Assembly (NCBI GenBank): GCA_029858255.1
Contig: JAOUFJ010000016.1
Span: 1-55,391 of the forward strand
Direction: 5' to 3'
DNA length: 55,391 nucleotides
Source: a candidate division WOR-3 bacterium
Lineage (GTDB): Bacteria > Hydrothermota > Tepidihabitantia > SM23-42
Shown: piece by piece, positions 44,044 through 53,188 of the stretch
Position numbering within the stretch: the stretch's first letter is position 1
Layout of the letters: every line of letters starts with the position of its first letter
Notes under the pieces: model-generated
Told to the model about the DNA's origin: nothing
Databases searched by the model: none
Seen by the model: only the letters and a program-made list of their open reading frames with translations
Made by a program: the position numbers and the translations under genes

Positions 44044-46872
44044 ATGTATAACACCATGTACCGCGGTGTATCTGCTTTTCTGCAGAAATCTGATGATATT
44101 TATATGCTAATCAAACCAAGCAAAAAACTAGCTGATGCGATTTGTCACTCACTTGTATTTCTACTCATCATGATGTCCGTATTCTGCAGCGGTCCCGGTG
44201 AGTCTGGGGAATTCATCGAAATCCATTACCATATCAATTGGCTTCAATATGATTTGTCATCAAGTGATAGTCTAGAGCTCAGTGTGTTTACTACTAATAG
44301 CTCAGGTACAAAATACGCGTGGTTCACATTGTCTGGTGACGGTGGAGTCTATGTTGGAACACCATCAACCATCCCGGAAGGCGATACCGTCTGGTCTGTA
44401 TTGACATGGAAACCTAGTCCTGCCAATATCCCTGCGTTCAACCAGAAGTACAAAATCACAGCCTATATGGATACGAGAGCACAACCAGCGGCAAATCCGG
44501 AGTTCGTTTCCACACGTACTGTCCCGTGCTCGCTGTACCTTGAAGGATACACAATGCAAAAGTGGTCTGGTGATTCACAGAGGGTAAGGCTCTACGAATC
44601 ATTGGATGATACCTCTGGGTATAAATTAAGGATCAGATTGACAGATGATAACCAAGGTGTAAATCAATTTTGGGTTACATTTCTCACGAACAAAGGTTAC
44701 TTCAAAGAATCAGGCAGCGACTATTACAGTACTTACACCTACTGGTTGCAGGATACGGCAGGCCTCGCGGAAGCTACACTGGTCTGCGATGAATCTTCTT
44801 TTCCAGAGGATTCTTTTGATTATCAGGTTGTAGTAAGTAGTGATTCCTCAAACAGTGTATCGTTTGCAGCCCGCTGCTCGTATGACGAAGAAATCTCAGG
44901 TCTTATGTATCCCTATACGCATAAGAAGCGCACTTATCCCGCAGGACCGGAGATACGAGGAGACATTCTAGCAGATTACGCAATGGAAGATTTACATCCA
45001 ACAGAGAAGAATGTTAAGATTGAAGTGGATTTTGATCCCAATGTACTGACGTTGAGCGAGCTAACACAAATCGCCTGTAGCACATGGAATATTTTGGAGA
45101 GGGGCAGACTCTACCCTGACAGCGCGAACACGACTTCAGGCGTATGGATTGAGATAGCGTCAATCAGCAGTTCAGATACAGTATATTGCCCCTCTAATAT
45201 GACGACTTGGTACGATGTGAGGTCCGCACTTGCTCGCAGTCGTGATTCAATCAATCACATCCACTGTGTGTTTGGTACCAATTTCGGGGATTCTGTAATG
45301 GGCAAGGCTATTATCGATACACTGTTCCTTCCAGATGAATCCTCATACGAGCAGAGAGTGTTCCGATATGGTCACAAATCTAGTGGGGTTAATATGCGGC
45401 ATGCTCTGGACAGCACTGGCGTATTTCTTTTTGTTACTCATATCAAAGCAAAGGCGAGCGAGTGTAACAAAGATTGGCGGCTTCTTGCATCGTGGGTATT
45501 CGCCCACGAAATAGGCCACGCATTGCAGATGGGACATACTGACCCATTCGAGTTTCAGACAAATATCATGATGCTCCCTGCTCATTTTGCGGACTGGAAC
45601 TGGGAGACCTACAGTTTCTTCAACATAAGATCATTGGAGGACGCCATGACGCCCCCAGCTTACTTCACACCGTTCTGGCGTCCCGCTTTGACGACACGCG
45701 AGAAGCTCGGCGTGAATACAGTTGGTCATAATTACTATAGCAGGGAAGGAGGAGAAATGATGATGTTATCCATACCTTTATTGTCGCTCTTGTTATCAGG
45801 TCACAACGACAGCGCACTTTCAAGGGGACTTCCCGAAGTCATCTCACAGATCGAATGTATCGATATGGGGATTGGGTACCGGGGACATTATGAGCCCTTC
45901 ATAGCTCGAATTGAAGATGATAGCAATTTGGGGATTATGTACTTAACCCGCGAAGGTGGCAATATTGCCTACAACTATGTTCGATATGATACTCTGGGCA
46001 ACATGATTCTAGATTTAAGAAAATTCAAGACAATAAAGCGTTTCGTTACCGACGATCTTGAAACCATTGACTTAGTAATTCCCAACGGTGATTATTGCAT
46101 AGATGAAAACGGTAATCTGTGGTTGTTTTATGTCGAAGGGCCGAGTGTCTACAAGAAGTATGTGGGATGGCTGAAGATCGACAAGAATGGCACAGTCTTA
46201 GAAGAACGCCATAGCGATTTTGTCGCACACCTTGACGTAAGGAGTATTCCTTCGACACAACGAAATTTCCATCTTCTGCTAACGCCCTTCAGTTGGTTAG
46301 CGAATTCACACTTCCGATATTACAATCCTAACTTGGGTAAACCAGAACGGATTGGAATGCTTGTTACTGGAGATCATGTCCCCGTGCAACCATTTTCCGC
46401 CTTTAATGTAGTGCCTTTGGCTGACGACAGACTACTGGTAGTGAGTTGCGACGTGTATGAACCCTTCCTTTTCAGACATTTCATCATAGACAGCGACGGA
46501 CACATTGAAAGAAAGAGTGAGGACATTCCCATAGAAAGTTGCGCCTATTCGAAGGTAGAAAACCACGGAATGGTTTTCAACATCGACGCATTCCCTCACC
46601 ACGATTCGATTTTTGCTGCAGTATTCATCTCGACCCCGTGGTTAAAAAATGCTGTTGAAGTATTTTACCTGGTCAAATTCGATTCGGAAGGAAATCTGAT
46701 AAGACCCGAGAAAGGTATTACGAAAGCTGAGATATATGCAACTGACGAGATGCCCGCTGATGTTAGACCCGTGATTGTCTTGTCTTCGGTTCGTGGAAAA
46801 CGAAGATCATGGATCTATGGCTGTGATAGTCAAGGCAATCTGTTTATGAGAAAATGGACCGATTTTGAATGA
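44044..46872 (+). CDS. Secreted metzincin-like zinc metalloprotease
   Basis: 942 residues from ATG 44044, which follows AAGGAGG. An in-frame GTG at 43978 behind a weaker site would add 22 residues. A membrane-targeting segment lies at ~34-52 (ICHSLVFLLIMMSVFC). The catalytic motif HEIGHALQMGH (488-498) gives three zinc ligands at the metzincin spacing HEXXH(5)H, with Gly shifted from position 8 to 10 and a later NIMM as possible Met-turn. The N-terminal ~400 residues are Ig-like; the C-terminal ~350 look like a propeller. There is no sorting domain. The stop overlaps the next reading frame. Confidence 0.8.
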   Translation: MYNTMYRGVSAFLQKSDDIYMLIKPSKKLADAICHSLVFLLIMMSVFCSGPGESGEFIEIHYHINWLQYDLSSSDSLELSVFTTNSSGTKYAWFTLSGDGGVYVGTPSTIPEGDTVWSVLTWKPSPANIPAFNQKYKITAYMDTRAQPAANPEFVSTRTVPCSLYLEGYTMQKWSGDSQRVRLYESLDDTSGYKLRIRLTDDNQGVNQFWVTFLTNKGYFKESGSDYYSTYTYWLQDTAGLAEATLVCDESSFPEDSFDYQVVVSSDSSNSVSFAARCSYDEEISGLMYPYTHKKRTYPAGPEIRGDILADYAMEDLHPTEKNVKIEVDFDPNVLTLSELTQIACSTWNILERGRLYPDSANTTSGVWIEIASISSSDTVYCPSNMTTWYDVRSALARSRDSINHIHCVFGTNFGDSVMGKAIIDTLFLPDESSYEQRVFRYGHKSSGVNMRHALDSTGVFLFVTHIKAKASECNKDWRLLASWVFAHEIGHALQMGHTDPFEFQTNIMMLPAHFADWNWETYSFFNIRSLEDAMTPPAYFTPFWRPALTTREKLGVNTVGHNYYSREGGEMMMLSIPLLSLLLSGHNDSALSRGLPEVISQIECIDMGIGYRGHYEPFIARIEDDSNLGIMYLTREGGNIAYNYVRYDTLGNMILDLRKFKTIKRFVTDDLETIDLVIPNGDYCIDENGNLWLFYVEGPSVYKKYVGWLKIDKNGTVLEERHSDFVAHLDVRSIPSTQRNFHLLLTPFSWLANSHFRYYNPNLGKPERIGMLVTGDHVPVQPFSAFNVVPLADDRLLVVSCDVYEPFLFRHFIIDSDGHIERKSEDIPIESCAYSKVENHGMVFNIDAFPHHDSIFAAVFISTPWLKNAVEVFYLVKFDSEGNLIRPEKGITKAEIYATDEMPADVRPVIVLSSVRGKRRSWIYGCDSQGNLFMRKWTDFE

Positions 46873-46886
46873 TTCAAGGAGGGAAT

Positions 46887-49800
46887 ATGAGAAGAGCAAT
46901 CGCAATCGCATTAATTTCGATCTCACTATGTTGGGCTGTTTTCTACAAACAATACTACCAAGGTTATCACAAACTGACACGTTCAGTAACTGTCGAAATC
47001 CTCGAACTCAATTTGTTATGTCACCCTCAGGGCTTTTTGTACCTGCAATCAAATAATGAAGATAGAATAGCCTGCTGTGTTGATCAAGGTTGGCATCGTA
47101 TTGTATACTCGCGAGAAAACCAAGATGATTGGATAAGAGCTTGGGGTGATTATTCCAGCGGCACTGATGGATTCAAGAATCCAGTTGGTATAACAAAAGA
47201 TGCTTACCGTAATGTCTATGTTGCAGATGCTGGTAATAAGAGAATTATGAAACTGCATTACAATACCGGTGAAGAAAATTTTGAGTATGTCAATGCATTT
47301 CCGATTGAAGAATCAATTTCGATATGGGATATAGATTATTGTCCAGGCGCAATCTATGTCTCTGATCCACCCAATCATTGTATCTACAAAATGTCTGAAA
47401 GCGGCACTATTCTATCAATATACGGCGAACTCGGAACGGGCTTGGGTCAATTCAGAGGGCCAAAAGGGATTGCAGCCAAAGGTGATTATGTTTACGTGAT
47501 AGATGAAGGGAATAACCGGGTAGTCTGGCTTGAGGATATAGAAAATGACTTTGTTTGGCGAGGTGACCGTTACATCACAGAATGGCCTGATCCAATGCTT
47601 GTAGATGTCGAAGTTGACTCAGCTGGCTTTGTTTATGTGGTTGACAATTACTATTGCCATATATTGAAATATGATCCAACGCTTTCCACCGTACTCGGAG
47701 TTTTTGGTGAAAGAGGGTATTCTGATGGTCAATTCTATAATCCACGTTTTCTGTACATTGATAATAATGATGTAGCAGTTGTTGAAGAATGGGGAGATGC
47801 TTCAGGTATCCAGTATTACGGATTGAAACCAGGTATCTCTAATGCAACCGTTATGAAGACAATTTTCGATGCTACCGAAGAAAACAACAAAGTATATTTC
47901 ACTCTCGATGGAAATGCCAACGTAACAATACGAGTCAGAGCATGGCCTTCCTCTATTGTCAGAATGTTATTCATCGATAGTCTCATGTCATTTGGTAATT
48001 ACTGCGCGTCGTGGGACGGCAAGGATGATGATGGCAAGGTATGTTTACCTGGAAAGTACTTCTTCGATATTTTTGTAGAAAGCGCCGCAGGCAGCCATAC
48101 TGTTAACTTAGAGTTTTGGATCAAGGGAACCCTGAAAAGTGGCTCCCTTGATCTTGAAGAACATTGGACTGAAGAAGGGGAGCCGTATGTACTTACGGAT
48201 GATGTAATCGCATTTAAATTGACAATTGATCCTGGTGTTAAGGTTATGCCAGCGGATACGGTTGTTCTGAGCACAACGAATCATCTATATTATGAAGGCT
48301 CGATTCGGGCTAACGGTTCCGCACTTAACAAGATCCTCTTCACGCCACATCGTAAACTATTGCCTGAACCTGATCCACTGCCCAAAGGTTTCTGGCAGGG
48401 GATATGTTTCACTGGCCGCAGGTTACCAGGCGATACGCTGACCCTTACGCATTGCATGGTTGAAGGTGCCGGTTCAGATATTGCATCAATATTAGCGTTG
48501 AACTACGGGCCCGTCATCATAGAAGATTGTGATATATCGCACAGCGGTGGCTATGGTTACTATGAAGAATTACCGCGACTATTAGGTGGGCACGCACAAA
48601 CACATATTAGAAATTGCTGTTTCCATGATAACGATTCTCTCCCGATACGGATCGGCTTTGCATCTATGTTTCTAGAAAATAATGATTATTTCAACAATGC
48701 TGTCGATGCGATTGAAGTAGGGCCATCATATAGAAGATACAGCACTAAGTTGGAAAATACGGGTTTCCCCTATTGGTTCATCAGCATCAATACTCCATCC
48801 TATCCGGGACGTTACAATTTTCACCTATACCCGGCCCAAGACGATTCATGCATCACTCTGGAAATCAACCCGGGCACCGAGTTACTGTTCGGGGACAGTA
48901 CAGTGATGCAAGTTAGTAGTGGCGATCCATCATGGGCCCGGGCTAGAGTCGTGGCAATAGGTACTGCTAGTGATTCTATTGTATTTTCGGCGATGAATCC
49001 GAACGTAGGGTGGCAAGGGTTGCTGATAAGATCGAACAATGAAGCCGATACATCATATTTCGAATACTGCAGGATTTCATATGGCGGGCAGCGGGATTAC
49101 TCCTCGATAGAGGGTTACGGTAAAGGGAACATAAGGATACGGAATACACCAATTGTTCTCAGAAATTGCCTGATCACTGAAAGCCAGTCGAATGGTCTTG
49201 ATTACTACGTGACCTTCGACGAGAACTATGCTTTTGTGCCGGAGATATCAAATAATAAATTTGCAGACAATGATTCATTCCCGTTGGAAATCTCAGCTGG
49301 CTGGCTTGCGAACTGCCATGACAATACATTTCACAATAACGACATGAATTATCTCTGTGTTGCCGCCCCACTCGGCATTGACATTGACTCGAGTGTCGTA
49401 ATTGGTGATCAGGGAATTCCATATCTTTTCGACAATCGCGTAACACTAAGCACCACTACGGTACCTGTCGTAGCGAATGTTGATAGCAATGTTTCGTTGT
49501 TTTTTGTCTCCGGAGGGTTCGAAGTCGGCGAGAATTGTGGTTTGAACGCAGAATACGCCAGATTCTCAATCTTTGATTCTGATTCAAACGCCAATATCGA
49601 TTTCAAACAAAGTTGTGGCGACTCATCGCGATTGCATAGTTGCATATTTGACGGTGTTGCAATCCGCTGCTACAGCTCATCACCCCAAATCAGGAACTGT
49701 CAGGTAACAAATTGTAGTCTCGGTATCATGGTCGATGTGTGGCCTAGTGGCCCTCCCAGTTTGCCTATCATTGATAGTTGCCGACTAATGCTGAATCGCA

Positions 49801-52769
49801 TAGGCATTAGCTTCATACAACCAGACCCCTTGCAGTCGCCAATTACAAATTGCGATTTTGTGGGCAATAAGTGTGCATTTATGTCAACAAGTGCAGAACC
49901 TTGCATCTCAGCCGAATTGAATTACTGGGGTGACCAATCAGGCCCATGGGACCCAATTCCGGATGACCCGCTATACAATCCTGGCGGGAGGGGGGATTCG
50001 ATTGGTGCGAATGTTTGGTATGAGCCATATCGGGAGGAACCTGTGTTCCCACACGGTGATACCTTACTGCAGCCAAACGGTGATGAAATACTCTATTGTG
50101 AGAGTAATTACGAAATTAGTTGGCTAACTGAAGGTACTCCTATGAGACAGGAATTGTACTATACGACTGATTTTCCTGAAGGTGGGAGAGAAGAAAGCGC
50201 TTTCTGGCAATTCATCGACACTGTTGTCTCAGGCGAAACGCGATATGATTGGCGTGTTCCCTCGACTCCCTCTAACCGGTGCCGGGTGGCGATAAGATTG
50301 CATTATGATGCGGGCAGTGAGAGTAAAACCGCAAGATCCGATAATCAGTCGCGAATTAAATTCGATGGCAAGGAAAATGAAATGCATGAAGTACGACTTG
50401 ATACGCGGCCTCGATCAGAATCAAGCCAATCGGTGTGTGATTTGAAATCACTCGATGTCTATGAAGTCTCCGTGGATATTAGTGACCATAACTTTGCAAT
50501 TGTTGATACAATATCGCCGCAGATTACTATGATTGATCCAAATGGCGGTGAATATTTCATTCCAACAAAAGAGGAAACAATCAGGTGGCAGGCAACTGAC
50601 AATCACAAGCTTGACCATTTTGACATTTATCTCTCCACTGAATACGGCTCGAATTACTCAGACACAGTAGTACAGGATCTTCAGGCTCCATGCGCTGAGT
50701 ACGTGTGGGTACCGGCGGAAAAGAACAGCTACATCTGTAGAATAAAAATCGTTGCATGTGATTCATCAGAAAATGCTACAGAAGATGAAAGCGACGAGAA
50801 ATTCTTTATTCCCGTGATGTCGACAACAGACCAGATGACTGCCTATAACAACGCACGCAGGGTGACGCGAAGTTTCAGTACAAATCTTCACTTGGTGTAT
50901 TCAACCCAGTATGAAGAACGAGATCTCAACAGCCCCGAAATGTTAACTATTAATGATCACGGAGATGCAGATGAAATCAGATCTAGGCTAATCATCGGCA
51001 TCAGTGAAAACACAAAGGGTAATGGTGAAAATGTCATCAACTGCATATATTACGATCATTCAAGTAATCTGGGAGATCACTGGGATGATCCTGTTGAAAT
51101 TGGCGAAGGTAAGAATCCCTCAATTGCGACAAGCAGTGATGCAAGCATAATTGGCATATCATGGACAAGCACTAATGATAGTCGGATACTCTACCGTTAT
51201 TATGCGAACGGACAGTGGTCTTCACAAATATACACGATCATCGATTCGGTCCTCGACATGTCGTATTCCCCGGTTTCTCTGCAATTGCATGGAACAAGTA
51301 TGTGTTTTACGACCCTCAAAACAACACGATTGTCCGCCAATGAGATAACCCAGGACGTCATTTATTCGACTTTCCCCTATGACAATCCGTCATCAGGAGT
51401 GGATACTGTGATTGACCATTGGCGTATTACTAATCTCGGTGATGATTCAATACCTCGATTCGCATCATTATCTCTAGATGAGTCAGGAGAAGCTCATTAT
51501 GCGTGGGAAAAACCGTCTGGTCCTGGAGATACGCTATTTTCCGCTCCACTTAATCCATTTGACATCTTCTACACATATGAAAGTGCGCCTGCAAGGAAGA
51601 TTTACAATATTTCAGACAGCGAAGAGAATTCGAATAATCCATCAATTGATTGCTATGGAGGACACGCATACGTCGTTTGGCAAGAGGAATCCGATGGCTA
51701 TAATGTTTTTCTTTATAAACGTAATTATGTTCAATTTCCGCCCAAGCCAGAGACCGATACGATCTCACAGACTACCGTAAATTCCCTTCATCCTGTTTCA
51801 AAGATGGGAGGTGTTGTTCTCTGGGCCGAAGGAAATCCCTCCGAAATATATGGCAGGATATGGGATAGCAAACAAGAGATTTGGTTGAACATCACCAATT
51901 GGAGCAACACCCCCGAAGTCTCAACGTATCCGCAAGTCGAGGCATGGCAAAGCGAAGGAGGAACTGACATCATTGGTTGCTGGACCGAAGATACCAATAT
52001 TTCTGGCCTCGGAAGAAGCTTCTCCTCGTATCTGCCAGGTGGCGACTATGCCGACATAGCATTCCCCAGCTACTGTCTCGAACTTGGTGACAGTATGTCT
52101 ACTCCATTCACTTTGTACCGTGATAGCATCTCATCGTATGAAGACTACTGGTTCGATTATGGTACTGACAGCCTTGTCTATTATTTACCCTATGTCAGCA
52201 TAAACTCACAGTGCAAGGTACGACTTGAATTGTACCGACCGGAATCATCAGTGAATAACTGGAAGGTAAGAATAAGTGTCAATGACACGCTACGGTACAC
52301 TGTGAAGCTCTCCGAAATCGGCCATAATGTATTAGAGTATGACATTTCGTCTGTAGTCCAATACAGCGGCGAGATACGCCTCAAATTCGAACTTGTATCA
52401 GGCAATTGTATTCTAATTCGTCGTGTTCTCCTATATGAGTATGAACGCACAAACGAACAACCGTCGATATTCGCCTCTGGTCCACAGAGTAGCGGCGATG
52501 AAATTCTGGGATCAATATTCTTCAGTGGTATCTACCCAAATCCAGGAAAAGAAGACACAAAAATAAAACTTAATGCAACGCATCCACGCGAAGTGTCTAT
52601 TAGATTGTATGATGTTTCAGGTAGAATGGTAAATGAATTATTCAAGGGAGAAATTATAGGTGTCTGCGAAATACCGCTGAAATGTGAGAGACTGGCATCG
52701 GGGATATATTTCGTTCGGGTTGTTGCTGGAAATGATACTTTTACTGAAAAGGTGATTCTACTGAGATAG
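46887..52769 (+). CDS. Giant secreted protein: NHL propeller, beta-helix, Ig-like modules and sorting domain
   Basis: 1960 residues from ATG 46887 behind AAGGAGGG; an in-frame ATG at 46869 overlaps the upstream stop and contains that site. The signal peptide is IAIALISISLCWAVF. Residues ~60-310 are NHL-type repeats (NPVGITKDAYRNVYVADAGN, GQFRGPKGIA). A FlgD-like Ig module follows (SWDGKDDDGKVCLPGKY). Residues ~430-1060 form parallel beta-helices with NosD-like coils, closed by LNYWGDQSGPWDP. Further Ig-like (ITMIDPNGGEY) and propeller segments precede the sorting domain (YPNPG, LYDVSGRMVNELF, end EKVILLR). It is likely the main surface product of the operon. Confidence 0.87.
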   Translation: MRRAIAIALISISLCWAVFYKQYYQGYHKLTRSVTVEILELNLLCHPQGFLYLQSNNEDRIACCVDQGWHRIVYSRENQDDWIRAWGDYSSGTDGFKNPVGITKDAYRNVYVADAGNKRIMKLHYNTGEENFEYVNAFPIEESISIWDIDYCPGAIYVSDPPNHCIYKMSESGTILSIYGELGTGLGQFRGPKGIAAKGDYVYVIDEGNNRVVWLEDIENDFVWRGDRYITEWPDPMLVDVEVDSAGFVYVVDNYYCHILKYDPTLSTVLGVFGERGYSDGQFYNPRFLYIDNNDVAVVEEWGDASGIQYYGLKPGISNATVMKTIFDATEENNKVYFTLDGNANVTIRVRAWPSSIVRMLFIDSLMSFGNYCASWDGKDDDGKVCLPGKYFFDIFVESAAGSHTVNLEFWIKGTLKSGSLDLEEHWTEEGEPYVLTDDVIAFKLTIDPGVKVMPADTVVLSTTNHLYYEGSIRANGSALNKILFTPHRKLLPEPDPLPKGFWQGICFTGRRLPGDTLTLTHCMVEGAGSDIASILALNYGPVIIEDCDISHSGGYGYYEELPRLLGGHAQTHIRNCCFHDNDSLPIRIGFASMFLENNDYFNNAVDAIEVGPSYRRYSTKLENTGFPYWFISINTPSYPGRYNFHLYPAQDDSCITLEINPGTELLFGDSTVMQVSSGDPSWARARVVAIGTASDSIVFSAMNPNVGWQGLLIRSNNEADTSYFEYCRISYGGQRDYSSIEGYGKGNIRIRNTPIVLRNCLITESQSNGLDYYVTFDENYAFVPEISNNKFADNDSFPLEISAGWLANCHDNTFHNNDMNYLCVAAPLGIDIDSSVVIGDQGIPYLFDNRVTLSTTTVPVVANVDSNVSLFFVSGGFEVGENCGLNAEYARFSIFDSDSNANIDFKQSCGDSSRLHSCIFDGVAIRCYSSSPQIRNCQVTNCSLGIMVDVWPSGPPSLPIIDSCRLMLNRIGISFIQPDPLQSPITNCDFVGNKCAFMSTSAEPCISAELNYWGDQSGPWDPIPDDPLYNPGGRGDSIGANVWYEPYREEPVFPHGDTLLQPNGDEILYCESNYEISWLTEGTPMRQELYYTTDFPEGGREESAFWQFIDTVVSGETRYDWRVPSTPSNRCRVAIRLHYDAGSESKTARSDNQSRIKFDGKENEMHEVRLDTRPRSESSQSVCDLKSLDVYEVSVDISDHNFAIVDTISPQITMIDPNGGEYFIPTKEETIRWQATDNHKLDHFDIYLSTEYGSNYSDTVVQDLQAPCAEYVWVPAEKNSYICRIKIVACDSSENATEDESDEKFFIPVMSTTDQMTAYNNARRVTRSFSTNLHLVYSTQYEERDLNSPEMLTINDHGDADEIRSRLIIGISENTKGNGENVINCIYYDHSSNLGDHWDDPVEIGEGKNPSIATSSDASIIGISWTSTNDSRILYRYYANGQWSSQIYTIIDSVLDMSYSPVSLQLHGTSMCFTTLKTTRLSANEITQDVIYSTFPYDNPSSGVDTVIDHWRITNLGDDSIPRFASLSLDESGEAHYAWEKPSGPGDTLFSAPLNPFDIFYTYESAPARKIYNISDSEENSNNPSIDCYGGHAYVVWQEESDGYNVFLYKRNYVQFPPKPETDTISQTTVNSLHPVSKMGGVVLWAEGNPSEIYGRIWDSKQEIWLNITNWSNTPEVSTYPQVEAWQSEGGTDIIGCWTEDTNISGLGRSFSSYLPGGDYADIAFPSYCLELGDSMSTPFTLYRDSISSYEDYWFDYGTDSLVYYLPYVSINSQCKVRLELYRPESSVNNWKVRISVNDTLRYTVKLSEIGHNVLEYDISSVVQYSGEIRLKFELVSGNCILIRRVLLYEYERTNEQPSIFASGPQSSGDEILGSIFFSGIYPNPGKEDTKIKLNATHPREVSIRLYDVSGRMVNELFKGEIIGVCEIPLKCERLASGIYFVRVVAGNDTFTEKVILLR

Positions 52770-52808
52770 GCAGCTAATAATCAATTTCGGTATGTTCGGA
52801 ACGGGGAC

Positions 52809-52833
52809 GGGGTCAGACCTGGAAACTAGAAAC
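52809..52833 (+). repeat. R3 repeat, copy 3
   Basis: GGGTCAGACCTGGAAACTAG, 30 bp upstream of promoter P3, as at 36970 upstream of P2. Confidence 0.55.
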
Positions 52834-52862
52834 TGCTTCATGTTGTGTGAAGAAGTGCGATG

Positions 52863-52890
52863 TTGACGCATCACTAAAATTACCTATAAT
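52863..52890 (+). promoter_or_regulatory. Promoter P3 of orphan tRNA-Arg half T3
   Basis: TTGACG (52863-52868), 16 bp, TATAAT (52885-52890). Confidence 0.7.
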
Positions 52891-52895
52891 CTGAT

Positions 52896-52944
52896 GGATA
52901 TCTGTTATCAATCACCTGACATCTGTTATCTGATATCAGTTATC
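52896..52944 (+). repeat. Seven-unit heptad tract in the T3 leader
   Basis: GGATATC-TGTTATC-AATCACC then TGACATC-TGTTATC then TGATATC-AGTTATC, exactly in 7-base register, ending six bases before the tRNA fragment. Confidence 0.65.
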
Positions 52945-52950
52945 GGTATT

Positions 52951-52993
52951 GCGCCTGTAGCTCAACAGGATAGAGCGACGGACTTCGAATCCG
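52951..52993 (+). pseudogene. Orphan 5' half of tRNA-Arg(UCG), T3
   Basis: GCGCCTG, D-arm GCTC/GAGC, anticodon stem ACGGA and loop CTTCGAA (anticodon TCG), then TCCGA. Identity stops at the last base of the 3' anticodon-stem strand. No T-arm or 3' acceptor follows. It differs from T1 and T2 in the anticodon. Confidence 0.8.
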
Positions 52994-53062
52994 AATACAG
53001 CAATCTTGAAAGATCTTTATATTACGTAATTTCGTGAAGAAAGCACTATTTTGCATTGTCTT

Positions 53063-53116
53063 GCTATGGCTCGGAAGTGTACCCAATTCCATACATTCTG
53101 GGCAGAAAACTGTCCA
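53063..53116 (+). repeat. R5 repeat, copy 2
   Basis: CTATGGCTCGGAAGTGTACC, CAATTCCATACATTCTG and AAACTGTCC, as at 41753. Confidence 0.6.
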
Positions 53117-53134
53117 AAAACTGTCCAGAATAAA

Positions 53135-53170
53135 AAGGGGAGTGATCAATTATGATTGACCGCTCCCCTT
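53135..53170 (-). terminator. Intrinsic terminator of the PD40-type gene
   Basis: AAGGGGAGTGATCAAT (53135-53150), loop TATG, ATTGACCGCTCCCCTT (53155-53170): a 16-bp stem with one mismatch and one G-U pair. On the minus strand it runs into TTTTTA. It lies 19 bp after the stop at 53189. Confidence 0.85.
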
Positions 53171-53188
53171 GTACTACGATCTTGATTA

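Noticed and set aside
33687-53000. Complete tRNA-Arg genes
   Set aside because: After the anticodon stem none of the three has a variable loop, a T-arm (GGTTCGAATCC-like) or a 3' acceptor strand; they are halves.
37097-53149. Minus-strand frames with shared residues (RIRNPLLYPIELQAQ and RIRSPSLYPVELQAQ) at 37.3 and 53.0 kb
   Set aside because: The shared residues are only the antisense translation of the tRNA-Arg 5' halves.
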